Source: Mesorhizobium caraganae
GTDB lineage: Bacteria; Pseudomonadota; Alphaproteobacteria; Rhizobiales; Rhizobiaceae
Length of the DNA: 42,588 nt
Direction: 5' to 3'
Assembly (NCBI RefSeq): GCF_016836705.1
Contig: NZ_JAFCGY010000040.1
Location: 1-42,588 of the forward strand
Below, one piece after another: positions 35,180 through 42,588 of this stretch (position 1 is the stretch's first letter; every line of letters starts with the position of its first letter). A model generated the notes under the pieces. That model saw only the letters and a list, made by a program, of their open reading frames with translations. It searched no databases and was not told the DNA's origin. The position numbers were made by a program, and so were the translations under genes.

Positions 35180-36775
35180 TCAGGCCTTCTGCATGTTCCA
35201 CATCGGCACGAGCTGCACCGGCACGCCGATGAGGCCCGAGAGCGTCTTCCGCCGGGCAACGGGTGAGAGGTATTTTCCCAACCTCACGTCACCAACAAAG
35301 TCCCACCAGATATGTTGCATCTGGCGGGCCAGTGCTTTGCGATCCTCAATTGTATTGACATCCGCCCATTTGGCCCGAAGGGCTTCATACTCGTCGCTCT
35401 TCGGCCATCCGTACCAGGCGTTGTCCCCGTTCGCGAGGAGAAGGGGGCTGCCGAGTGGGTTGCTGAGGGAGTAATCTGCTTCAGACGTAATGAAAATGCT
35501 CCAACCGTCCTCCTCAACGGGGACCTTCTTCGCCCGACGTGTGGTGATAGCGCTCCAGTCACTCGGAGCCAACTCGGCATTGACCCCGATCTTCCGCAGC
35601 GTGGCCGCCAACAGCTGCGACGGATTGTCAAGGATCGGTATGTCCGTCGGGTCGAGAATGACTACCTTCTCGCCTGCATACCCGGCCTCGGCGAAAAGCT
35701 GCTTGGCCTTTTCCGGATCGCCGCCCTTCTTGTACCAGCCCGTATTTTCGTCGTTGGATATGGGCTCCCCAAAGATCGAAGTCTCAGGGCGACCATTTCT
35801 CGGGTCCATAACTCGCATGAACGCCTCCTGATCGACCAGGTGAAGAATCGCTTGTCGCGCCTTCACATTGTTGAACGGCTTCTGAAGCGAATTGATGCGC
35901 AGGCACACGTGATTGCCTGTCTCGTTCAGAACTTGGAGTTCAAGGTTGGGATCGCTCTCAATCAAAGGGTAGAGGTCAGCGGATGGCTGCTCGAAAAAGT
36001 CAATCTCACCCGCTTGCAGAGCCGCGAGTGCAGTCTGCTGTTCGGCGATGAACTCCCAGATCACACGATCAACCTTGACGATCTTTCCGCCAGCCAATCC
36101 GTCGGAAGGTTGCTTGCGCGGTACATATCGTTCGTTCCGGTCGTAGGTTACGCTCGCGCCGGGCGTGGTAAGAGCCTCATTGAACTTGAATGGTCCCGAT
36201 CCGATGTTGGTTGTAACCTGTTCGGTCGCCGGGCGACTGGCGTCCTGTTCGCGCATGATGAACAGGCACGGTGGCGTGAGGTCTGCCAAGACATCGATCA
36301 GAATCCCAAGCGGCTCCTTTAGGACGATGGTGAAGGTCTTGTCGTCCTTTTTCGAAATCTCGTTGGCACGCGCCATGATCAGCTGCCCGCCCGAAGATAC
36401 TTCACCCCAGCGACGGATCGAGGCGACACAGTCCGCCGCGGTAACAGGGGTGCCGTCGTGCCAGCTGAGGCCTTCGCGTAGCTCAAACGTATAGGTCTTG
36501 GTGTCCTCTGAAACGTTCCACTTCTCAACCATCTGCGGCTGCGACGTGAATTTCGAGTCCAGCGAGAACAACGTGTCGTAGATCGCTAGGCCGTGGTCGG
36601 CAGTGATGTTCGTTGCCGTCCAGATTGGATCGTAAACGCTAAGGGCATTGCCCATCGCCATCCGAACAGTCCGCGCGTCGGTTGGCGAGGTCTGTGCCCG
36701 AAGGATCGATGGAATCGACACGGCCGTTCCGGCAGCCACGCCCATCTTAATGAGATTGCGTCGAGAGATTGTCAT
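35180..36775 (-). CDS. Peptide-type ABC transporter substrate-binding protein (SBP family 5), Tat-exported
   Basis: Periplasmic binding protein that leads the operon SBP-DppB-DppC-DppD-DppF-CapA2. The signal is a twin-arginine type (SRRNLIKMGVAAGTAVSIP). Mature features include FELREGLSWHDGTPVTAADC, ANEISKKDDKTFTIVLKEP, GSGPFKFNE and INSLQKPFNNVKARQA, as in DppA-like proteins. The ATG at 36775 is preceded by AAGGGGAA at 8 bases; a TTG two codons earlier is less likely. It has 531 aa. It is a distant paralogue of the binding protein at 714-2294, also Tat-type. Confidence 0.93.
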   Translation of the reverse strand: MTISRRNLIKMGVAAGTAVSIPSILRAQTSPTDARTVRMAMGNALSVYDPIWTATNITADHGLAIYDTLFSLDSKFTSQPQMVEKWNVSEDTKTYTFELREGLSWHDGTPVTAADCVASIRRWGEVSSGGQLIMARANEISKKDDKTFTIVLKEPLGILIDVLADLTPPCLFIMREQDASRPATEQVTTNIGSGPFKFNEALTTPGASVTYDRNERYVPRKQPSDGLAGGKIVKVDRVIWEFIAEQQTALAALQAGEIDFFEQPSADLYPLIESDPNLELQVLNETGNHVCLRINSLQKPFNNVKARQAILHLVDQEAFMRVMDPRNGRPETSIFGEPISNDENTGWYKKGGDPEKAKQLFAEAGYAGEKVVILDPTDIPILDNPSQLLAATLRKIGVNAELAPSDWSAITTRRAKKVPVEEDGWSIFITSEADYSLSNPLGSPLLLANGDNAWYGWPKSDEYEALRAKWADVNTIEDRKALARQMQHIWWDFVGDVRLGKYLSPVARRKTLSGLIGVPVQLVPMWNMQKA

Positions 36776-36916
36776 GTTCAAGTTCCCCTTTTTGAGCCAC
36801 TGGCGCGGTTAATCCGCGCTTATTAGGTCTCGTCGACCACCGGCGAAGCACTCGCCTGTCGTCTCCAACAGATGCCTATTGAGGCATGACGTTAGATAGC
36901 ACCTGGGCAGGAGGGG

Positions 36917-36985
36917 TTTGCGCCAAAATGCTTCGGCTGCTGAAATACGGACCGCACAAAGCGCCGTGGTTTGAAATGTCGCCAG
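36917..36985 (+). repeat. Dispersed ~70-bp repeat, copy B
   Basis: It begins TTTGCGCCAAAATGC and ends TTGAAATGTCGCCAG, and aligns with copies A and C along the whole length. It lies about 140 bases upstream of the binding-protein start codon (leftward operon). Confidence 0.7.
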
Positions 36986-37224
36986 CATCGCCGCGCTGCA
37001 CGGTAGCGCATCTTCGGACGCAGGGGTACGTCGCCGGGTTGCCGTAGTATTCAAAGTGGATGCCCCGGCCCATAGGATTTCAGCTTCGGCGCGTGGTAAT
37101 TGGATAAAGACCAAACGGCAGCGAATATCGCCTCGGCCTATGCCTTTTGTTCCGCCGGAGACAGGCAGCGCCGGACTGATCGTGTCAAGTCCGGCCCTTG
37201 CTGGATAAGTGAGGTTGTGGTGCG

Positions 37225-37527
37225 TTAGGCGGACCGGTGGTCGGTTCGCTCTGCATCGCGATTGAGTTCGTCGCAGATTGCCTCGAGCTGCTGTCGCCCT
37301 ATCTCGGTTGTTCGGATGCCGCGCCATCGCTCGGCTGCCCGGATGGGGCGGCACACATTAGCTTCAGCACCGTGCTCGCCGAAGGCATTCGGGATCACCT
37401 TGGTGCGCCGCCATTCTTTGCCAAACACGCATTCGAGCAGGTTGGTGGCTCGGATCGCACGCCGACGGGCGAGCGGAAACTTGAGGTGAGCGACGGACGC
37501 TTCGAAGTGGTCAATGAGGCAGGCCAC
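37225..37527 (-). mobile_element. IS256-family transposase remnant (C-terminal part)
   Basis: A 100-codon frame ends a Mutator/IS256-type transposase: ACLIDHFEASVAHLKFP, then RRRAIRATNLLECVFGKEWRR, TKVIPNAFGEH and AAERWRGIRTTEIGRQQLEAI match the conserved C-terminal third. The catalytic DDE residues in the N-terminal two thirds are missing; sequence upstream to about 37640 is too decayed to place. The element's ends are not recognised, so it is an old fragment. Confidence 0.8.
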
Positions 37528-37974
37528 CGATAGGGGCAGATCGCGGCCGCAGGTCGTCGCGCTCCCGCACCAGCCCCGCCCGCGCCGGGGAGGCCGCTTG
37601 GTAGCGGGCCCACGCCCGAGCGTTGGAACTGCCGCGCGGCTCGCCCTGATGCAGCCGCTCGGCTCTTGCTCTGTGGAGCAACGGCCCTGCTTCTCGAAAT
37701 GTCGGCGCTAATTTGGTGCCATGTTTGCAATAGACGTACCCTCTGCCCGTCCGCGCCTAGTCCGCGTGCTTCCGCCAAATCTGTCCTGTCGGAAAGCGAG
37801 CGGCCCCCGGGAAATCTTCCTGACACATACCAAACTTTTCATTCCCTTTTGCGTTGAATGATTTCGCCTTCAGAGCGGGGCTGCTTGGTCGCGACGTTCA
37901 GCACGGGCGTCTCTGCGCCTTTACTTGTGGCGCTCGATACTCCGTTGGGTCTCGACATGCATAGGAGACGTAGG

Positions 37975-38043
37975 TTTGCGCCAAAATTCCTCGGTTTTTG
38001 AAACGTGGGCCGCAACGAAGCGGGGTGATTTGAAATGTCGTCG
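37975..38043 (+). repeat. Dispersed ~70-bp repeat, copy C
   Basis: It begins TTTGCGCCAAAATTC and ends TTGAAATGTCGTCG. The inner arms CCGC and GCGG around AACGAA are kept. Similarity to copy A may continue for about 30 more bases. It lies about 140 bases before the Lrp-type gene start. Confidence 0.7.
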
Positions 38044-38185
38044 ACCTACTCACATGTGCGCCTGACCTCTCCTGATTGGATCCGGAGGGCCGACGCATGT
38101 TTCAGGTTGCTGCAGCACCAAATATGCGCATTCCGTTTCACGCAGGAGGACTTAATGAAATAAGGATTGCATAACTTTGGTCATA

Positions 38186-38671
38186 ATGAAGGACCCTGAA
38201 TACGATTGGTATCGCACGATGGACGACCTTGATCGAAGAATTCTTAAAGCCTTACAACGGAACAACCGGCTCTCATTTCCAGAACTGGCGGAATTGGTGG
38301 GTTCCTCGGCAGCGTCATGCATGCGTCGAGTGCAAAAGTTGCGATCGGCTGGCGTAATCATTGCTGACATCTCGTTGGTGGATCCGAAAGCTGTCGGCAA
38401 ATCGCTCACCGTTGTCCTCACGGTAGAGCTAGACCGTGAGCGGCTTGATCTCGTCGACGATTTCAAGCGCGCGATGCGTGCGGCCAAGGAGGTTACGCAA
38501 TGCTACATGGTTACGGGCGACGCCGATTTCGTCCTCATCGTTACGGTCGAGGACGTCGAGGCCTTTGACGTCTTCGTCAAGACAAAACTCTATACCAACC
38601 TCAATGTCCGAAAATTTCGGAGCATGATTGCGCTCGATCGTGTCAGTTTCGAGCCCCGGATCACAGTGTAA
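38186..38671 (+). CDS. Lrp/AsnC-family transcriptional regulator
   Basis: A 161-aa regulator with an N-terminal helix-turn-helix (MDDLDRRILKALQRNNRLS, LAELVGSSAASCMRRVQKL) and a RAM ligand domain (KEVTQCYMVTGDADFVLIVTVED). The first 11 residues depend on the start; the ATG at 38186 or 38219 is possible, and no ribosome site is clear. It is about 45 percent similar in pattern to the regulator at 11474 but is a different gene. It is transcribed away from the transporter operon; before the IS256 relic and repeats expanded the gap, it was probably its divergent neighbour and may control it. Confidence 0.9.
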   Translation: MKDPEYDWYRTMDDLDRRILKALQRNNRLSFPELAELVGSSAASCMRRVQKLRSAGVIIADISLVDPKAVGKSLTVVLTVELDRERLDLVDDFKRAMRAAKEVTQCYMVTGDADFVLIVTVEDVEAFDVFVKTKLYTNLNVRKFRSMIALDRVSFEPRITV

Positions 38672-39780
38672 TTTTCGGCGGTTTGCGCGGAAGCCGTCAG
38701 TCCGGCCGCGTTTTGAAGTGCGCCCATTGCACGTCCAGTTTCGGATTGAACTTTCTCGCCGTGCGAACTGTGCGACCAGAGCGCGCAGCCGACGCTCGAT
38801 CGCCAGCCGGCCGCCGGCCTCGAAACAAGCTTAGTAAACGGCGGTCAGGTCTCGGTTAGCGATGCAGAGCTGTGGGCGACCCTGGGCGCCGCTCAAGGTC
38901 CTCAAATTCCTCAAATGGCTGTGTTGCACCTGAGCGCGACGCCAAGCCATATTGCGCAATGCGCGGAGTTCCTTGGCGCAGGCCAGCTCGAGAAGGCGGC
39001 CTTGTGGACGGGGCTGTGTGACCCGCGACACCCTCGAATTTGCCTTATGGGGGCCGGATGTCACAGGCGCGGGCTGTGGTTGAACACCGGACATGGAACC
39101 CTCGGCGGACTATGGGGCTGGCTCGGGAAAACGGGCCCGACATGCTTTGTCGATCAAACGGGGCCTGTCGTTTGCATGAAGCGCAAGCGTTCAGTCGAGC
39201 GCTGTTCACTACAACGAATTCGCGCGAGAGCCCGGCGCCGCCTTTGCGTTTAGCTCGGCAACGGGGCTTGCCCCATGGGTTGGGTTAGGCGATCGTCTGA
39301 TCGAATCATTTCAATTCTTTCCGACAAGCGACCGTTGCAGCTCGCTGATCCTTTGAATTTGACGCGCAACGTCGCGTCTTCCACGTCAACATCGCCGGTG
39401 CCATAGCGATGTCTTGCAACGATCAGCATACGAGACGCTTCCGAGCGCAAGCCTCCTAGCGCAACCTCTTGAGCCTGACCAAGTAACCGGATCGGAAAGA
39501 TAGAAAAATGACGCTACAGATCGGCGTACGTGGAGATGATTGCACGCGCGGATCATCACCGACATTCAGTCGCGATCTCGCCAAGCGGAGAACCACTCCA
39601 TCGCGTTTCAAGGTGTGCTTCAATGCTCGATTTGAGATGGCGATCCGTAAAGATTACGAGCATTCGTATTTGGATAGCGGTGGCGCGATAGGGTGGCGGT
39701 AAAGTGCTCCCACTTCGTTGTCGGCCTCAATTCTGTGTCACGTCACACCGATCGATCGGGATCAAGGAGGAGAACCGATT
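38672..39780. other. 1.1-kb stretch without a supported gene
   Basis: Several short open frames exist on both strands (for instance 38831-39094 and 39250-39450 leftward), but none shows a recognisable motif or ribosome site. No terminator-type hairpin or RNA was recognised. It may be decayed sequence. Confidence 0.5.
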
Positions 39781-40653
39781 GTGACTGAAATCGAAAACAT
39801 GAAACCTTGGCAGTGGCCTGAAGATCGTTGGCGCAATTGCGTCAATCGCGTCCGTGCAGGCAAGCGGTTGACGCCGCCATGGCCCGAAGGCAAGCGCTGC
39901 GCTGTTGCCTTATCGTTCGACGTGGATCACGAAACAAACGAATTGCGCGATGGTGGAAAATCGATCGGTCGCCTTTCTTGGGGGCAGTATGGAAACAGGC
40001 GCGGAATGCCCCGCATTATGTCTCTGCTCCAAAAATACGATATCAAGGCGAGCTTTTTCGTTCCAGCGGTTGCTGCAAACCTGTATCCAGACGAACAGCG
40101 GGCCGTTACAGGCGAAGGGCACGAGATCGGTATCCACGGTTGGATTCACGAGCTCAATTCCCTCCTGCCGCCGGAGAACGAGCGCGATCTGATGATGCGC
40201 AGCGCCGATATGCTCGAAATGATCACGGGCGCTCGACCTGTCGGATTGCGCACCCCATCGTGGGATTTGTCAGAAAGTACACTCTCAATCGCTCGCGAGA
40301 TGGGACTGCTCTACGACTCCTCGTTGATGGCCGACGATAGCTGCTATGAGCTACTGGAGAATCTCGAGCGAACAGGTGTAGTCGAAATCCCTGTCGAGTG
40401 GATTCGTGATGACGCACCATACTTTATGATGAGCCGAATTGGGCCGGAAGACGTTTTGGCAATTTTCATGCGAGAGTTTGAGCAGGCATATCAGGAAGGT
40501 GAGATGTTCCAACTTACCTTCCATCCTCACATCATCGGCTACCGTTCAAGGATTTGGATTCTTGAGGAGCTGATCCGCGCTGCCAAAGCCAAAGGCGATG
40601 TTTGGTTTGCCACTCACCGACAGGTGGCCGAGCATGCGTCGACAGCGCTGTAG
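39781..40653 (+). CDS. Polysaccharide-deacetylase-family protein (NodB fold, CE4-like)
   Basis: This 290-aa protein has the NodB-homology fold. It shows SFDVDHE (D47, D49), the metal-binding HGWIHE (H119, H123), and RTPSWDLSE, and ends with LTFHPHIIG. Members of this fold remove acetyl groups from sugars or open cyclic imides and ureides (PuuE-like); this one lacks a signal peptide, which favours a cytoplasmic role on a small molecule. The GTG at 39781 is preceded by AAGGAGGAG at 8 bases. It is followed after 53 bases by the penicillin-acylase-family gene, probably as an operon. Confidence 0.88.
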   Translation: MTEIENMKPWQWPEDRWRNCVNRVRAGKRLTPPWPEGKRCAVALSFDVDHETNELRDGGKSIGRLSWGQYGNRRGMPRIMSLLQKYDIKASFFVPAVAANLYPDEQRAVTGEGHEIGIHGWIHELNSLLPPENERDLMMRSADMLEMITGARPVGLRTPSWDLSESTLSIAREMGLLYDSSLMADDSCYELLENLERTGVVEIPVEWIRDDAPYFMMSRIGPEDVLAIFMREFEQAYQEGEMFQLTFHPHIIGYRSRIWILEELIRAAKAKGDVWFATHRQVAEHASTAL

Positions 40654-40706
40654 TCGGCCAGGGTTCATTGAGCGAAGATCTTCCAGTTTAGAACAGGTAC
40701 CTGAAT

Positions 40707-42588
40707 ATGACGACGGCCATCGCAACTAATCTTCTGAATGTTAAAGGGCTTCAAAGTGAAGTTTCTATCAATATTGATCGATGGGGGGTGCCACACATCA
40801 GAGCAGAAAACCCGAACGATCTCTTCTTCGCGCAGGGTTGGAATGCGGCGCGGGATCGGCTGTGGCAAATCGATCTGGCCCGCAAGCGCGGTCTAGGCCT
40901 TCTCTCGCGCGATTTTGGCCCTGGATACCTTGCCCAGGACAGGGCTTCGCGCCTGTTTCTTTATCGCGGCGACATGGCATCCGAATGGAAAGCCTATGGA
41001 TCAGACGCTGAAGAAATCTGCACTGCGTTCACAGATGGGATCAATGCCTACATCGATACTTGCGATGCAGGCCTACTCCAGCTTCCACCCGAGTTTGCTG
41101 TGCTGGGAAATCGGCCCGATCGCTGGAAGCCGGAAGATGTCGTCCATGTTCGCACCCATTCGCTGACTCAGAATGCGTCTTCAGAACTCCTGCGCTCGAA
41201 AGTCATGGCTTTGGCCGGACCGAAACTCGGAGCAAGGCTCGATATGCTTCGCAAGCAACTGTCCCATGGCGTCACCCCGACGCCTGCGGAGGGGTTCGAC
41301 CCAGCGGTAATCAGCGACCGAGTGTTGCGAGATTTTCAACTCGCAAGATGCCCTGTAACCTTCTCCAAAGAAAGACTGGACTGTTCATTAGAGGAGGCCG
41401 GTCTTTGGACTGTCGTGGTTCCATCAGGAGAAGTTGCCCGTTCCTCTTTCGACGAAGGCTCAAACAACTGGGCAATTTCGGCAGAAAAGACGACAACAGG
41501 CCGCCCCATTTTAGCGTTAGATCCTCATCGCACGCACACTTTACCTTCTATTCGTTACGTCGTGCATCTCGCTATGCCAGGTCTGGACGTGATCGGCGCA
41601 GGGGAGCCAATGGTGCCCGGCGTGTCGATGGGACACAACGGAATGGTAGCCTTCGCCCTCACGATATTTGGTGCGGATCAGGAAGACATTTATGTCTATG
41701 ATACTGCTTCAGATGATCCCGACAGCTACGCGTATGATGGTGGTCGGGAGAAATTCCGCGTCGTCGAGGAAGTTGTCCCGGTCAAGGGATATCCGGAACA
41801 GCCAGTTCGACTGCAGTTCACCCGCCACGGACCTGTGGTTTATCAAGACGAGAAAAACAACCGAGCGTTCAGCCTAAGAACTGTCCTGATGGATCCGGGA
41901 ATGGCGCCCTATATGACCAGCCTCTCGGTCATGAGGGCCAAGACTCATCAAGAGTATGTGCGTAGCCTTGCAGGTTGGGGATGCCCTTCGGTCAATCATG
42001 TTTATGCGGATACCAGCAATACCATCGCTTGGCGGCCAGCCGGAGCTACGCCTGTCCGCGATAATTGGGACGGCCTCCTTCCCGTACCAGGCGACGGTCG
42101 TTTCGAGTGGAGAGGCTATCTTGGCCCCAGTGATGGTCCATCAGAGATCAATCCGGCGCGCGGTTTTATCGCCACCGCGAACGCAATGAACGTTCCAGAT
42201 GACTGGTCCAAATCTAATCCGGCAATCGCCTACGAATGGTTGGACAGCAGCAGACACGATACGCTGCATTATGAGCTTGGCCGCGACAAGCTTTACTCCT
42301 TCGAAGACTGCATCCGCCTGCAACGCTCGACTTTTTCGCCTATTGCGGCACGCATCACCAAGGCCGTAACCCAGCTATTCAGGGATGCAGGCGATCTGGC
42401 CATCTGGCAGTTTCTGAAAAACTGGGACTATGATCTGTCAGCGGATTCGGCACCAGCAGCACTGTTTGAGGTCTGGCTGAGCAAGCACCTTGGCCCCTTG
42501 GTCGCGAGGCGCGAAGGCGCGAGTGCTCAAGTCATTCCGTTGCTCATGCCGTTTGATGCGCCAAGCATTGCCGCGTGGTTGGAAAACG
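40707..42588 (+). CDS. Penicillin-acylase-family (Ntn-hydrolase, S45) protein, C-terminus cut by window edge
   Basis: The frame opens at the ATG at 40707 and is still open at the right edge (627 codons). Family members are made as one chain, cut into alpha and beta parts, with a Ser at the new N-terminus acting as nucleophile on amide bonds (penicillins, acyl-homoserine lactones, gamma-linked amides). The start matches (VSINIDRWGVPHIRAEN, FFAQGWNAARDRLWQIDLARKRG), and the cut site is EGSNNWAIS, with nucleophile S252. Later motifs include DPHRTHTLPSIRYVVHLA, GVSMGHNGMVAFALT and HGPVVY. No signal peptide precedes the alpha part, so it is probably cytoplasmic, unlike classical penicillin G acylase. 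Confidence 0.93.
   Translation, partial: MTTAIATNLLNVKGLQSEVSINIDRWGVPHIRAENPNDLFFAQGWNAARDRLWQIDLARKRGLGLLSRDFGPGYLAQDRASRLFLYRGDMASEWKAYGSDAEEICTAFTDGINAYIDTCDAGLLQLPPEFAVLGNRPDRWKPEDVVHVRTHSLTQNASSELLRSKVMALAGPKLGARLDMLRKQLSHGVTPTPAEGFDPAVISDRVLRDFQLARCPVTFSKERLDCSLEEAGLWTVVVPSGEVARSSFDEGSNNWAISAEKTTTGRPILALDPHRTHTLPSIRYVVHLAMPGLDVIGAGEPMVPGVSMGHNGMVAFALTIFGADQEDIYVYDTASDDPDSYAYDGGREKFRVVEEVVPVKGYPEQPVRLQFTRHGPVVYQDEKNNRAFSLRTVLMDPGMAPYMTSLSVMRAKTHQEYVRSLAGWGCPSVNHVYADTSNTIAWRPAGATPVRDNWDGLLPVPGDGRFEWRGYLGPSDGPSEINPARGFIATANAMNVPDDWSKSNPAIAYEWLDSSRHDTLHYELGRDKLYSFEDCIRLQRSTFSPIAARITKAVTQLFRDAGDLAIWQFLKNWDYDLSADSAPAALFEVWLSKHLGPLVARREGASAQVIPLLMPFDAPSIAAWLEN

Larger units (their letters stand above)
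36776..38185. other. Gene-poor stretch with repeats B and C and an IS256-type relic
   Basis: About 1.4 kb upstream of the transporter operon and of the rightward regulator. It holds repeat copies B and C in the same direction, about 1,060 bases apart, and a transposase fragment between them. No other gene is supported. It must contain the promoter of the transporter operon. Confidence 0.5.

Noticed and set aside
37395..37826. Leftward 143-codon frame over the IS256 relic
   Set aside because: It overlaps the transposase fragment in another frame and has no recognisable domain.
39130..39170. Nod-box-like sequence in the empty stretch
   Set aside because: Only a short match around GCTTTGTCGATCAAAC; the 47-base consensus is not kept, and no nod gene follows.
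1..42588. CRISPR arrays and tRNA/rRNA genes
   Set aside because: No regularly spaced short repeats and no tRNA- or rRNA-like segments were recognised on either strand by eye.

Overview
The window looks like an accessory region, probably a symbiosis-island-like region, of an alphaproteobacterium of the Rhizobiales, most likely Mesorhizobium or a close relative. Three things suggest this. It carries a bioB-bioF-bioD-bioA-bioZ-panD vitamin operon of the type known from Mesorhizobium and Brucella relatives. The proteins have an alphaproteobacterial character (high GC, NylB-, Dap- and CapA-like accessory enzymes, oligopeptide ABC transporters). Relics of insertion sequences and half-decayed genes are abundant. 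The genus is inferred from gene order and protein character only; no search was run.

Layout. (1) 1-5060, leftward: an M19-type dipeptidase, a CapA-like protein (CapA1), a Tat-exported peptide-binding protein and the start of a DppB-type permease that runs off the left edge. (2) 5529-11354, leftward: a pyruvate dehydrogenase set, aceE (homodimeric E1), aceF (E2, broken by a one-base frameshift) and lpdA (E3 with its own lipoyl domain), facing a divergent Lrp/AsnC regulator at 11474. (3) 12192-15580, rightward: a 5'-truncated propionyl-CoA carboxylase alpha gene whose lost front has been replaced by the tail of an IS21-type istB gene, overlapping an intact methylmalonyl-CoA mutase gene. (4) 15779-21298, rightward: bioB, bioF, bioD, bioA and bioZ chained by 4-base stop/start overlaps, then panD. 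(5) 21.5-26.2 kb is a graveyard: two small leftward ORFs, the 3' half of a TPP riboswitch in front of a shattered thiC, a decayed MFS exporter, a frameshifted serine hydrolase and a broken dppC. (6) 26426-36775, leftward: a complete peptide importer operon (SBP, DppB, DppC, DppD, DppF) followed by a second CapA-like gene (CapA2), a NylB-like hydrolase and a Dap-like D-aminopeptidase. (7) 36.8-42.6 kb: an IS256-type transposase relic, a second Lrp/AsnC regulator, an empty 1.1-kb stretch, a NodB-fold deacetylase and a penicillin-acylase-family gene cut by the right edge.

How the genes work together. The vitamin block would make biotin from a pimeloyl-ACP produced by BioZ, and beta-alanine for CoA. 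The carboxylase remnant and the mutase belong to propionyl-CoA use. The two transporter clusters each combine a Tat-type peptide-binding protein and DPP permeases with a CapA-like protein and amide-bond hydrolases (M19, S12 Dap-like, NylB-like, a third beta-lactamase-fold protein, penicillin acylase). This points to uptake and breakdown of small amide or peptide compounds, perhaps containing D-residues or omega-amino acids; the substrate is unknown. The two capA copies lie in the same direction about 27 kb apart and bracket the pdh/vitamin block.

The most unusual items are the CapA-transporter-hydrolase association, the lost histidine in the CapA1 NNH motif, the istB-pccA chimera, the riboswitch/thiC relic, a three-copy dispersed repeat of about 70 bp, and an inverted repeat directly before the bioB ribosome binding site.
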